A stretch of 64,000 bases of DNA from Sinonovacula constricta. Lineage: Eukaryota; Mollusca; Bivalvia; Cardiida; Solecurtidae. Location: contig CM017562.1 in the NCBI GenBank assembly GCA_007844125.1, positions 60,643,029 to 60,707,028 of the forward strand, given 5' to 3'. The notes beneath the pieces were generated by a model that searched no databases, was not told where the DNA came from, and saw nothing but the letters and a program-made list of their open reading frames with translations. Shown piece after piece: positions 10,995-24,253 of the stretch. The translations under genes were made by a program, and so were the position numbers. How positions within the stretch are numbered: position 1 is the first letter of the stretch; each line of letters starts with the position of its first letter.

Positions 10995-11953
10995 CAGTTG
11001 AACCTAGGCTATTAAAACTCGAGTTTTCCGAAGCTGGGGCATAATTCGAAGTCAGTGGTCGGTCCCGCTTTTTCCCTTTATAATTTTAAGGTTGAAAACT
11101 TCCGATTATTTAAGTTTTAGCATTATTCAAAGTCAATTTTGGTCCCCAACGTGCAATTTTAATGCTTTCTTCACACCTCTCATCAAAAGCCCAAGTCACC
11201 GGTTGGCCATTTTGTATTGTCACCTGTCAAACTGCGAAGGTAGGTTACTCCAGTAACATTGATGTTAAGCTTTGTTAATTGGTTGGTTGAAGATGTTTAT
11301 TAGAAACTTGTTGATTAGTTTGACATTAGGTTACAATGTATCATCAATAAGGCAGAGTGACAATCTATTTAAGATCGACTTGTATTCTCTTTGCATTGCA
11401 GCAGTACTGCATACTGTCAGGGTGGGTTAGAAATAAATGCTGACTGTAAACTCAATTGCGAAATGGCAAGCAAAGCAGGTGAAATCCTAGCTGAGCAATC
11501 CAGCAAGGATGAGATACCTACATTGGCCATGATTTAATACCATGTGATTTAATACTATGCGCTTGTAACCATTATTTACTGTATGTTGCAGTCTGTTGAC
11601 GATGATAACATGTTCATGTCTGTTTGACAATGCTTTATACCTACATGCGTAAATTTTTGTTTGTTTTTATTTTGAAAAGAGTAAAATTTAAAAAATGACA
11701 CTTATTCTATTATTTATTTCTTTTCCAACAATACACTTTCTTATCTTTCACTGTGAAACATATTAAAGTATATCCATTGCTTCTTGCATATTACCGGAGA
11801 GAATTAAGCAATTCATGGCAAACTCCTAGTCGTATTTTTTTATGTGGAGGCAATTTGGATTATTCTAACCCATGGACTGTTCCAAGTAAATCGGCAGTCC
11901 CAAAGACTTCGAATAACCAAAGTTCTAACGACTTCAAATAACCAAAGTTATAG
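10995..11953. mobile_element. Tigger/pogo-like foldback DNA element (degenerate)
   Basis: The left end CAGTTGAACCTAGGCTATTA follows a TA. Further in, ATTCGAAGTC (about 11044) has its inverted match in GACTTCGAAT (about 11908) on the right, and the right terminus ATAACCAAAGTTATAG is a decayed inverted match of the left one. The interior (~0.9 kb) shows no transposase frame. The terminus CAGTTGAACC next to TA is typical of pogo/Tigger-type elements. The right boundary is approximate. Confidence 0.45.
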
Positions 11954-13108
11954 TAGTTATACCGTAGTTCATAATTAGGGCAAGTGAAACATTTTCGGGC
12001 AAGTGATTTTGCTGAGCTGCTTGCCCCAATGGGCAATTCCCAAGAAAAAATTAAGGTGAATACTGTATTTATATAATTGAATTTTCTTCAGGCACCTATC
12101 CCCCAAACTGTAATCAAGACCAACATTGCATTTATGCATGTACCTTGGATCCAAAAGCAAAAGATAAGGCAACTAGATCCAATCATACACCCTAAAATGT
12201 AAATTAAATCTGTAATTTATTTTAATATTGACTGATGAATCTTTTCAGTATATTAACAAATTCATACTTAGTTTTATTAAAAATATTTTTAATGCAATAA
12301 TGACCAATACAATTGATAATATTCTATGCTGAATTGTTCTGGAGCTTGTTTGTTTCTCCTAAAAGATATATCCTTCCTGGAGCTCCATATTGGATCAGTT
12401 TCTTTGTTTTTTCTTCCACAAACATATCTAACATATCTGATATTCCACCACTTATGTCTAAATTTTTTAATGATTAAGGCTTTATTTTATTGTTATCTAC
12501 TTCCCTGTAAAAAACTGTGAAAAGCTTGAGTTGATATAAGAATTCTCTCCAGTAATGATTGTATTTAACACTTCTTCACTAGTATTACAAATGTGTCATA
12601 GAAGGTAACGTTTGTGGGTAATATCAGTTTCATATCAAATAAAGAGCAGTTCAATACAAGAAACTTACATGTTAAGTAATTGCTCAAACTGTATGTTCAG
12701 GAATAATCACCATGCATGACACATTAGCTACTGAAGTCAGAGGGGCAATAATTGCCAACCAATTATGTTAACATAAGTATGCAATAAAAATTACATTCTA
12801 TCGTTGGTACGGGAAAATATGGCAAGCTCCTTTCTCACAAAGGCAATATAAACAGTAGAGGATTTCAAATGTGTCTTAATTTTGCAATATCATACATGAA
12901 AAAATCACTCATAACAAGGCATTTTAACCGTTTTACAAGTTAAAAAAATGTTCTTTTTACAAACACAGAATTCAAATCTTCAAAACAAGCTATACTAACA
13001 CACCAGTATTAAGTATACCAAAGCTGAGACCTAACGTTTAAAATATTTAAATAATTATTTATGAACCTTGCCAATATCTAAAAAAAGCTGAAGTTGAATG
13101 TCCCTGAG

Positions 13109-13906
13109 TACCTGTATTTACTCATGTAACCACCACACTTTTTTTACCCAATTTTATCGTTAAGGAGTTTGGGGTGCGGCCATTCTAAAAAGGTGTAAGG
13201 CCTTGGGACATTTTTTCTAGAACGATTCTGCCGATTTTTGGGACGTCATGCATTTACTTTGTGATATAACTAGAATGAGCTCTCTAAATAGGAGGTTGAC
13301 AGTCAATATGAACGAGATAGCGCCGTTCTATGCTTTTCCTGTAGCGATCTAATTTAGTTCAAAAATTTTGTTTAAAAAAGAATTATAATATTAAAACACT
13401 AACCAAAGTGAACATATTCCATAATTTATAAATTATTTCCTAGTTTTATCTCTTGTATCATATTTCTGAATGTTTGCAATTTCACCCAGATAAAATGTCA
13501 TGTGCACACTACCAGGCAGATCAAAGAATTTCATAGCAGAGCCGATAAAACAACACAGCTTTGATACGAGCTGACAATCTCTTTGAAGTTGCATTTCATA
13601 GACAAGAAGTATGGATGTTAAACTCCATACAGCCTGTCAATAAAACGAACATGTTATTCTCATCCCTCAGAGCCACTAATTGACAAGTTATTCTCACCTG
13701 TCTGCTGGGCACCCAGAGAAGGCTGGTGACATGTTGAGAAGGTGCGAAATATCTTATTGACACTTGACATTTGAGGGGACATGAGAAGCTCTGCTGTATA
13801 AACTGTAGGTCTTGACATCGAATTAAGATTTTTTCTTCAAATTTTGCGGTCATTTTGGGGGTGCGGCAATTACATGGGTGCAACCTTTGCATGAGTGAAT
13901 ACGGTA
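13109..13906. mobile_element. ~0.8-kb DNA element with terminal inverted repeats
   Basis: The left end reads TACCTGTATTTACTCATGTA. The right end is the inverted counterpart: the complement of TACCGTATTCACTCATGCAA at 13887-13906. Just inside both ends there are CCGCAC/GTGCGG-type motifs, also inverted. No transposase-like frame fills the interior, so this is a non-autonomous or decayed element. The family is not determined. Confidence 0.6.
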
Positions 13907-16900
13907 TTTGGTTGTTCTTTTTTCCTTTCTTTTCAAGACAGTGAGTGTTTATGAAAGAAAACATCAACTTCCTTATGTTTTATCTCATATAATTTCAATG
14001 ACAGTACTGACAACAGCTGCCAAGACATGTCAACATTCCAGTAGGGAAAACTATAAGTAATATCAAAAGGGGAATTGGCAACACAAAATTGATTGCCGAA
14101 TGGTGTACATATCATAAAGGTAATAACTTGAAAGTTAAGTTAAAGTTCAGTCCATTGAATTTTTGAAGTATTAAAATTAAGTACCTTGGTTGAAAGTAAA
14201 ATATACTCTTATTTTGTTTATATATCATACTATGAAGGTAGTGTATGAATCTTGTTGAGTATGCCTGACAGAAAACCTTTAACTTACTATACTCAAATAG
14301 GATTTTTAATGAAAAGTCTACACATATTTAAAATGTGTGTTTCAATAAACAACCAATCAAATGGTGGTGACCGAGGATTGTTTTAGCTATGAAAAACAAT
14401 CCAATTAATAAATTGAACCAAACAAAGATCAAAAACAGAGTACATTAACTGTATTACTCTAAATGCAGGTTTTATAGAAAAGGTTGGTGTTTTTAGAGTG
14501 TTGGCATTAATTTATTTAAAGGTTTGTGAGCGTAGGATGGGGTGTGAGTTAAAATTCTATATTTTTCAGTAGTAATCACTGAGTGATACAATCACTTCTT
14601 TTTGTCTTTTCAATTGTAATACCAATGTTCTAAGCTACAACTCTGACATATCCTTTTACAAGTTATTATATTTGTAGGCAAAGGAAGAAGTTACTTATTA
14701 TTTAACAGTCTGACTGACCAAGTCATCTACATATCAAAAAGGATGGTAGGCAGAACTGTCACTAAACATGTACATCAAAATCTATCAACTGGAGCAGGTG
14801 GTAACATGCTTATATGTTAGCAGAGGTGTTTAGTATAATGCTTGCATTTTTAACTGGAAAGGGGGCAGGCTGCTCAAAATAACACAAAGGATGATAGAAA
14901 AAGGACAGGTGATGGCTAGTTATAGCTATTTTTAGAACATGGGATTATCTATACATCAGAAGTCATTGTTTTCAGCAAATTTCACCAATCATTATTTTCT
15001 TGAGTTTAATTTGACAATTTGAAGCTGTTGGCTTCATTGACATACACTAGTGTGAACCCTGACTGACAATGATTTTGGAAAGGTTGAGACTAGAGTAAGT
15101 GTTCATTGTTGTCTGGTGTACAGCAGTGAATGCCGGTCCAATGACCACACCCCCAGACAGTGTCAGAAGAATGGGAACAAGTGAGAAGAAAATGATCAGA
15201 AGGACAGAAGAAGCCAAACTCACAGAAATCACATAAAAACCTGATCTTGACAGGCATTGTGAATGCTGACCACATAATGAGGAGAAGGTCAAGACAGTTT
15301 GGCAACATGGAAGGAAAACACAACGATGACTGTGTAAAGATCTTTGATCAGTGGCCTGTTCCCGGTTCAAATCCATGCGGTCGAGCAAAGAAGACATGGC
15401 CTTGAGACAGCAGCTACAGGTTAAAGTCCTTCCCATTTTCCCACAATAATATCTTCAGGTTTATATATGCTGATATGATTCTGAAATGTGACTAAGACTT
15501 GGCGTACATTGATTTAGAATTTTAGATGATTATTATATAATGAGAGATGGCAGCTTGCAGTGTTTTTCACTGGTCCTGTCAATAGGGCCACATTCATAAC
15601 CACTCTAGAGTAAGAAAAGTAAACATTAAACCATTTGTTTACCCATCTCCACCAGTTTGCTTATACAAAGAGGTCAACTATGTTGATGAATCTTTGAAGG
15701 TTCAGTGATCAAGGTATTCATGAATTTATATATGTACACAGACACATGTAACACCTCTGAACCTTGATGTCACTACTGTATTGAAGTCACCAGTCAGCTG
15801 TCAGGGCTATATGGAATAAATACAACCTGGGGCATAAACCTGAACACTACTGAAATTTATATTTAGGTTAATATGTAAATAAGAGTAATATGTTTAATTT
15901 TCGTGTACCACAATTCAAAATCAGCTCCCTGAAACAACTTACATGAGTTTTCAATAATTACATTTTTGTAATACACTGAACATTAAAGATATATGTAGGT
16001 AAATGACTTTTTGTTATTTATTCTTGGCCATTATGATAAGCAAGTATTACATTATATTCATCAATGAGTATTAAATTGTTAATCCTATAGGAGTTAGTTC
16101 CATAAATTCCATACTATGGAGGCAGAGATGATGAGAATGATTTCTGCCTGAATTATTAAACACACCAACTGTTTACACTGCCGCTATGACAATCTCAACA
16201 AAGCTATTGATTTTATTTCATTAACAATGCCAATCATCTTCATAAACAGTTGTTACAACGTGAAATGTTAATAAATGGTCTTTTGGCTTTCAAAAACAAA
16301 AATTAAAATCAGTCATGTTATATCTAAAGAGACCAAGAAATCACATTAAAAGGATTTAGAAATTTTGTTAGTTACCATTATTAGCATGTGAAAAAACATT
16401 TGGTAGTATTATTAAGTGTTCTGCCAAGGTCACAATTTTGCAACATTCTCACTAAAAAACAAAATATGTTGTATAAAATAAGACCTTGATCGCAGAAAAA
16501 TTTGCTAAGGAAAAAATTAATAATTTAGATGATTGATAAAAAAAACAACATTGGTATTTGTTGTAACATGGATATAAATTGGTTATTTTTAATGTATTCA
16601 CTGAGAGATTGCCATTCTTTACCAATGACATAGACTGACACATACACCAACCACATTATAAAGATTAAACATGTTTGCAGTCTGTGCAAAAATAGTAAAA
16701 ATAATCAAATAAAACTAGGTACCCATTATAATAACACTCTGTTAACAACATTGTCATGCAGAAGTACTCATAGTCTGTAGACAATGCAGAACCTTCTACT
16801 TGCAAGTTATACCACAGAAAATCTACAATTTCATTGTCCCCTTGATTTTAGAAATGTCCTCTGTTACTTATGTTTGATAGGACATACATTCCCAACTTAA

Positions 16901-18571
16901 GAAATCCTTGGCAAAAGACTGACTGTACACAATATTCAAGTTATAGTTCCTATATAATAAACCAGAAAAAAATATCAGTACCAGTTCCACAAACTGATTA
17001 TTTTCAGTTCAAAATCTAGAACATCAATTACAACTACCTTTGTTTATTGTAAAGTACAAGGGAGAAAGTCTACATGAATATTTAATACCATCCATGTTAA
17101 TTTCTTTATTTATGGGGCAGTCATATAATAGAACATCTTGAGCCAAGAATAACATATTGACAACAAGCTGAAACAATATTAAATATTTCATAAGGCCATT
17201 TTCCAATTGGTTTATATGTTTTCCTTTTAATATTTATAGACCCATACAACACCTGTGAATTCCATTATTAGGTAACCTTAGATGGATAATAAATGAAGAC
17301 GTTCACTCTGGTCCAGCCTTGAATAACAAACTGTGAACAATGGTGCCACAAGCAATTATGATTAGCCATGGCAGACAGGTACACTACCTACTCATAAAAG
17401 ATCTCTTAATGGTACTGAGCAGTTTTGGATAAATATTGATGTAGCCCAATCTAACTTGTAACACTGCAAAACTTTCCCTTTCACCAACATTCAGAAATAT
17501 TTATCTGCTTCCTGATTTCACTACCAGAGCTCTTCTCATGTTAAACTGCTGGACAGACAGGCAGCGGTAAGCATTTTGAGATGGATTCCCCACTAATCCT
17601 GTATAAATGTGAAACTTTTCAAAGGGACACATCTGCTGCAGTATAATACAGGCTGGTCTGTAACTTAAGATCAGCAGGGACAGGGATAATCCCTACAGCA
17701 AGAAAAGCTGTACAGGTGGCTTTCTTTACATCAGAGAAAAGAAAAGCAAGTTCAACTGACATCATCTACATCTAAATGTTTTTGTGAACAAATGTGAAAT
17801 CCTAACCAAAATCAGTGAAACCCCCCCCACTGCACTTACAATTTCTAATTTAGTTTTGACCACAGTTTCTTTAACTAGACTTATAGCAGTCTAACACTCA
17901 AACTTTTTAAGATCTAACATGTTATTATTTGATTCATTGTGGGGTTTTTTACTGCATGAAGTTATATAAAAAAAGTCACTGGAACATGATTAGTTTAACT
18001 CAATAGAGCATAAAGGTTTGCTTAGAAAAATTACTTGCTTCAAGAGAAATAAGTTCTACTAAATAAAAGCAAGAAAACAAATTGAGTGAGAAAATGTATT
18101 CAGGAAGAGAGAAGAGATGTACTGGGCACAATTCAACACTTCTAACATTTAGAAGGGCCCATTAGTCACAGTCGGCAAAAAAACCCTTCTCAATGCAAAC
18201 AAACAACGCATACACATTCGCATTATATTGGCCCTCATGTGGTTGTGATTCTGGTCGTAAGACCTTTATGTGTAATGATCCAGACTGCTGCAGATTAAAT
18301 TATCTTGTACGAAAGCATAAATGACAGACATCATTAAAGATTTACCATTATACAATTTGATTCAAGTTGCCATACAAGATACTATCAATGATTTTGCTTT
18401 GGATTCTGTAAATAGGAGTCCACAGACTCACAGTCTGAAAAAAGGGGCACTCCACAATTGTGAACATCCAATGACTGTTATATGAAAGAAGACAATTCAA
18501 CATTTGTTTTGTATACTTCAATTCATTAATACATGTATATTCATTATGCAGCTAGTTGCTTTGTAACATAC

Positions 18572-18666
18572 CTCTTTGCCTTTGGTCTCCCCTCTCTCAA
18601 ACCATTCCACTGTGACACTTCGGGCTTCTGGGTTTACACCACTGATGACCGCTGAATGGATCCGAC
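18572..18666 (-). CDS. KIF2: Kinesin-13 (KIF2-type), coding exon 2
   Basis: A 95-nt minus-strand exon with acceptor ATCCAG at 18672-18667 and donor GTATGT at 18571-18566. It enters in phase 1 and leaves in phase 0. It completes Gly-19 and encodes residues 20-50, containing RIHSAVISGVNPEARSVTVE and WFERGETKGKE. This matches the diagnostic N-terminal kinesin-13 segment (in KIF2A: [20 protein letters not shown], then WIENGDTKGKE). The family consists of microtubule-end depolymerases acting on the spindle and at centromeres. The N-terminal domain does not do catalysis but directs localisation. The exon is clearly GC-richer than its introns. Confidence 0.88.
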
Positions 18667-21142
18667 CTGGATAACAACACAACAATGATACATTTAGATA
18701 AGACTCACTTTAGTTTAATAATAATGTCAATTTCATAGATAACATTAATCATTCTTAAGCTGGCTTTAAAATGGATACATATATCCAGATTTCTAAATAA
18801 AAATATTAAAGCAAAAAAAATATTTTATGTTTAGAAAATGCTGAACATAGGATGATTAGGTTTATAAGAAAATCTGAATGCTGTTTTAAGTATTTGTTTT
18901 AAAGTCAATCAATATAATTCCAATTAAAAACATCATTTATATAAAATTTAGTTGACATTTTTACACATCTTAAAGGATATGTGACAAATTTACCTTATTT
19001 AATTGGGAATTTTTAGTAAGCAACATAATAAAGTAAATGCAATGAAGGTGAATGTTCATTGACTGTGGCCATTAATGAGTAGTAGTTTGACTGATAGTCA
19101 CAGATCAGTGATTTTCAATAGCCACATGCTATAACCAATGTTGGGAACAAACATAAAAATGTCATATTCAGCTTTATTAAAAAGCAATTTTCTCAGATAA
19201 ACATGTTATATTCTTCATTTTTTGTAAAGTCTTAGGAGGTACCTAGAAGAAGTGTTTGCTATAATATAGTGGATAAGACCATACAGTGAACAAAAAATGG
19301 ACATTCCTGACTCTTCTCAAAAGAATGTTGTATGTGTATACAATTAAATGAGGTAGATTGAACTTCTTAATCAAAGTACTTACCATAAACATAATAGCCT
19401 CATAATGGGAGAGACGTTTGTTAAACACAACTGGGTTGAGCTTGACATATAAATTGGTTAATATACACTTACAAGCAGTTTTGAAAGTATTGGATATCTA
19501 TTGGTATTTCCAATTGCTAAATCTACAGAAATTGTGTATTGACTGTATGACACCTCATGTGCATGGTCATGTGGCCTCCCGCTTATTTAATGACTTAATA
19601 AAAATGTAACGAACTTTTAAGATAATGTATTAATCATTATTTTATTTCTTCTTTGGATATTTTCCTTCATTTAAAATGTTCGCATTGCATTTTAAACCTC
19701 TTTTTACGAAGTCTGCAGAGGCCTGCAGAATAAACATGTTCTCTTTTAAGCATATTGGGAACCTGGAATAAATGTTGTTTATTTTTGTCAGGGTTTGTCA
19801 AAAATTACAAAAAAAGTATTCTCATTCAGACGTTCTTATCATTCTTTAGCATGGATGCAAAATGGCAGCTGTCAAGTCAACTCTAGTATGGTTTGGCCAT
19901 GTGTGAATGAGTCCCAGACTTCATGTCTATATATTGAAAACAAAAGTCTGCATTGTAGCCTCAATATAAACAGTGTGACATAAGAGGCCTATGTTGTTTA
20001 ACTGATTGTAATGGATATTTTCCAATAGTGGTTGCAGGTTTTGGTTTCCCAAGTCTATTCCCGATCACTTCTACACAGATAACAGAGATGTTTGTGAAGT
20101 AGCCCAAGTTATTTTGTATTTTGCAAGTCTTGGCCTTCAAAGTGTTCAACCTAGAGTGACCCTTGCGATCATGGCCCCTTCAATGTTTTGGGCACATCTC
20201 TTAAGAAATGTTTGGGTCCATCGGGTGCATCTGCATCAAAAAGCATTTCCACTCATTTCCGCTCTTTTTGTCCCATTCCATTGCATAGATACTCGTTCTA
20301 CTAATGCCGAAGGCCTTTTACTCAAGAAATATTGTTAAACCATTCATTGTGATATAGTATGATTGTTATTTGCATGGTACTGGTGCCTTTAATATATGAA
20401 GTGCATCTCTTTGCACCACAACTGCAAAAACTTTTGCAAACATTTCTCTTGACTGTTGCATGTCATGGGCAGATCATGTTCATTTAATGACTGATATAAA
20501 CTGGAGGAGTCGAACTAGGTAATAGTCATACAGTAAGTTTATGACAAAAATTTAACAGAAATTACTTTTGTTTTGTGATCTGTATATTGGTTTATTGAAG
20601 GAGAAGATTGAAACTTTGCACTATGGTTCATGTCTTAACATGAAGCTGAACAAATGTCATAAAGGATGACTACATATTAAGGTGACAATCCTACTCACCA
20701 GTCAGAGGACCTCTAAGGAAATGCATGTAATTTGTGATGTGACAGAAATTGAAGCAGAAATTTGATTGTGCTAGTATTGATCTCTCATGTGTGAAAGGAG
20801 GAGGGTCTTTAACCATTTACCTCATGCATATGCCATTTTACGCCTTTGTAAAGCATTCACAATTATTCTTTTTATCTTCAGCTGCATAAACTAAAGGTTT
20901 ATTAGTATACTAGTTTTATCTAGGTTGTATAACTATATGCCTAAAATGCATTTGTTTAAAAGTATTTTAAACTGTTTCAAAGAAAAGCAATAAAATCAAG
21001 TGAATTTTTAAAACCCTATACATTTACTATGAATGAAAGGTTTAACAAAAGCAGCCTGTGTTGTAGATTTGAAGAAAAATGTATGTCACCAATAAGCTTT
21101 GTATTTCTAGGTAAATGTTTATTATTTTGTTTTTTTTAATAA

Positions 21143-21655
21143 TTAGGTTTATGGTCCCACTATCAGTCTTTCAGTTATCAGAAGACAGTATCCACTGGAA
21201 GCAGATGTAGTGCTGCCTTCACAGTGTATAGCAGGGTTGTCATTAGGAGGCGGCTGGCGGCCGATTTGACCGCCTCAAATGAAAATCGGGCCGCCTCAAA
21301 TTTGAAAAAAAAAATGAAAATCATTCGAGAACATGCCCCCAGACCCCCTAGCAATGCTTCGCACCTTCAGCGCTTGCATATCCTAGCCTCCTCAAAAGTT
21401 CATTGAGCCTGCTCAGAATATTTCTAGTGACAACCCTGTATAGCATGCTGTGAACACCTGGCATGATACCACACCCAGTCACATTATCCTAACGCTGGGC
21501 CAACCAGTCACGGAACGACCCTTATATTTGCTTGAGCGTTAGCAAGGGAGCTGTATCACTACCATTTTTAGCGACTTTGATATGTCACTGCCCGGGATTG
21601 AACCTGGGGCCTCCCTACCTGGAGCCAACACTCTACCAATTGCACTACCAAGTCC
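21143..21655 (-). mobile_element. tRNA-derived SINE, family B, interrupted by a MITE
   Basis: Minus-strand copy of the element at 1035-1345. Its tRNA-like head is at the right end (A-box-like GGTAGTGCAATTGGTAGAGT; B-box-like GGTTCAATCCC) and the conserved body includes the inverse of GCTGCCTTCACAGTGTATA and CATGATACCACACCCAGTCA. The body is split at about 21233 by a 203-bp insertion. Removing the insertion and one flanking duplicate restores continuity with the intact copy. Confidence 0.85.
21234..21436. mobile_element. 203-bp MITE nested in a SINE, 9-bp target duplication
   Basis: Terminal inverted repeats GGGTTGTCATTAG (left) and CTAGTGACAACCC (right) bound the insert. The host SINE sequence TGTATAGCA is present on both sides (21225-21233 and 21437-21445). 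If the ends are drawn as CAGGG…CCCTG the duplication is only TATAG, so its exact length depends on where the ends are placed. A termini/duplication pair of this kind resembles hAT-derived MITEs. No coding potential. Confidence 0.8.
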
Positions 21656-23063
21656 GATTTTTTATTTTGTTTTTGTGGTCATGGCCCCTTTTTCTGTAGT
21701 GCCCCGCTATTAGAGTCCATTTTGTTTTTGTGACAGCAATAAACCACCTTTTAATACATGGTGTTGCAAAGTGCTAATTCCAGATAGTATTGTTTTAATG
21801 AATCTGAAGTGCAATAAATCTGCATTTACTATGATGCAAATGTTTTCTTTTGACTTTTTCATTTTAATAACAAACACACTACCTTAAATCAATGTAGGTC
21901 TTAGTTACTGTAATATTTTGAAAAGGGGACGTAATGAGCTATTAAAACTTTTAACAAAGACAAAGTTAAAGAGGAAGTCACAAAACAAGAACCAGTAAAG
22001 GAGATTTCAACACATCATAGCCATTTCAACAATGTAAATTTTCAATATAAATGTAAGAAAAGTCTTCCAAAATGTGCTTTAATACAACTGATTTTATTCT
22101 TTATTATTCACTGTTTTGCAAGACTTTAAAAAGATTTCACAGATAACTGTCTCTACCTATACTGCCAACAACTTTTATTTTAGTATTACAGGCAGGGTTA
22201 ACTAGGTGCATCAGGTACTGAACCCAGTTATACACATCGACACTGACAATCCAGTCCTAATGCCAACCCTTAAATCAAGAAAACCGTGTATTATTTAAGT
22301 AGGCAACAAAAAATATGCTGAAATAGGTAACCACATACTTTCCTTCAAATTGGAACATAAAATGCAGGTAGATTACTCTGGTAGCTCCATTTTCCCATCG
22401 ATCGTTGTTTGTATATATTGGGAAAAAAAATGCTTAAATAAAAAATCTTGCTATCTTCACTAGCGCAATTTTTTAGCGAACATCCATTACATTATTGGCG
22501 TATTTATGCTTAACAGATATGCATTAATATTGCCTGAATTTACATTTCTGTTGGGTGTTTGAGAATGTGTTGTAAATAATTTCATTGTAGAGTTTATGGA
22601 AGTTACAACTAAAACTCATCTTTAAAAAAAATCCAAAATTTCTAATGCAGCCTCCAAAAAATGGTGGGACAAACAAAATGGTACTGATTTGCCGTTAAGT
22701 CTTCATTAGATGTTGGGCTCGACAAAATGCAACTATCAGTAATTATCGAAGAACAGACAAAATAACAAAGAAGTTTGGAGTTTCGGCACATCAAACAACC
22801 AAAGCGCTTGTTAAAACTTTGATTAAAAAATAACAGATTGTGCACACATCGTCAAACTTCCGTTGTGTTCCACTACACTGTTCATTTTGGATTTTAGAAA
22901 AACAATAACAATTCATTATTACAATTGTCAAAGCATGTTATAGCTGTGTTTGAATGTTTGAAACAACATTATTTTTGAGCCAAAAAAAAAACTGCATAAA
23001 TTGTTAAAGTTGGTAGCCGGTAGTTTGCCTATATCTAATATATGTAACAATATCTTATCTCTG

Positions 23064-23482
23064 TTAAGGGGGTATTTGTACATGATTTCTGCAGAAAAAA
23101 AATGATTCTTCAATCTAAGCTTCGGTGATTTTCAACAGCATCTCAATTTTAGGGTTGTAAAACTTGGTAATCAACACTTACATGTTTATTCTTTTCAAAT
23201 CTATAAACTAGAACAATTGGGAATGCTGCTAACAATAGACATTGACGTCAAAGCGGATGACGTGGATGGTCTAAAACATGAGTGGTCACATGGTTTTAGC
23301 TAACTGTGGGTGGCTCAGATAGAAAATACATGTTTGAAATGACAAATGTGGCATCGTGGCTAACTTGTCTGACAGGTGAAGGACATCAATAAACAGCATT
23401 TTGTGAGAAATGGTCAGGTAACAATGGTTTTTATGATGTTTAATGAAAATATTATGGTCCAAACTGTCGGATACCACTTTTA
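23064..23482. mobile_element. Possible copy of the short-TIR family (GTGGTATCCGACAGT type)
   Basis: The left end TTAAGGGGGTATTTGTACA and the right end ACTGTCGGATACCACTTTTA are inverted relatives of the termini seen at 28602-29301, 29976-30320 and 33855-34110. The right end is the clearest. The interior is not obviously shared with the others. Confidence 0.35.
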
Positions 23483-24253
23483 ACTACTATTGCAACACAT
23501 GGTGCTTCCTTAAGCTGCAGATCACTTAAGTATAAAATTGCACCCAGCTTAGCAATATATCCTTCCTTTACTCCTTTTAGCAACTTGATACGTAATTCTA
23601 ACAATGTGTTATTGCTAAAAATGGAGAAGTGACAAACTCCTTCGGTAACACAATTCTTCCTGTTCATTTCAGCAAAGAAAGACAAACACCCACCTGGATA
23701 AATCCACTCTTGTTAATTTTCCAATAATGTTTATTTGATTAGCACAGTTAAATCTAGTAAATACATTGATAATAACTAATAAATTCCAACTTCAAGATAT
23801 ATTTTACAGTAATTAATATATGGGACTGATTTTGTCTTTGTGTATGTGTATGTTCAAACTGACACTGATTGTTGGCATCTTCCCCTAGAAAAACTTTACC
23901 CATCGAAATTTTTTCCCCCTTTTAAAATCATTTTTCCCTTGTAAAATGTAATTTTTTTATCAAAAAGTAAATAAAATGCTTAATTTTTAGTCTAGTTAAA
24001 CTGTTTTACCTAAAATCTGCACATTTTAATGAACTTCTGTTTAGAAACTACGTACACATGATACCAAGTATAATATTTGACAAGTTCTACTAAATAAAGA
24101 CTCGCTAAGTCACCGATATTGCATCTTAGCAACTGGTTCTCCTCGGGTAATTCGGTCCTCAGGACAATCATCATGATTCTTGAATTATCCGAGGTATTCA
24201 GATTGTACATCCTAGCTTTTGACGCTTGCTATCTGTAATAATGGTAACCAATT

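Larger units (their letters stand above)
9799..18571 (-). other. Kinesin-13 intron 2
   Basis: An 8.8-kb intron inferred from the flanking in-phase exons. It carries a family A SINE (10341-10617), a Tigger-like foldback element (10995-11953) and a larger TIR element (13109-13906). From 13907 to 18571 I see only AT-rich unique sequence and short open frames without family resemblance. Confidence 0.6.

Noticed and set aside
15047..15436. 129-codon minus-strand frame with a strongly hydrophobic C-terminal half (SGFYVISVSLASSVLLIIFF)
   Set aside because: No recognised family or upstream exon, and a second overlapping frame reads equally open. It could be a small membrane protein but cannot be supported.
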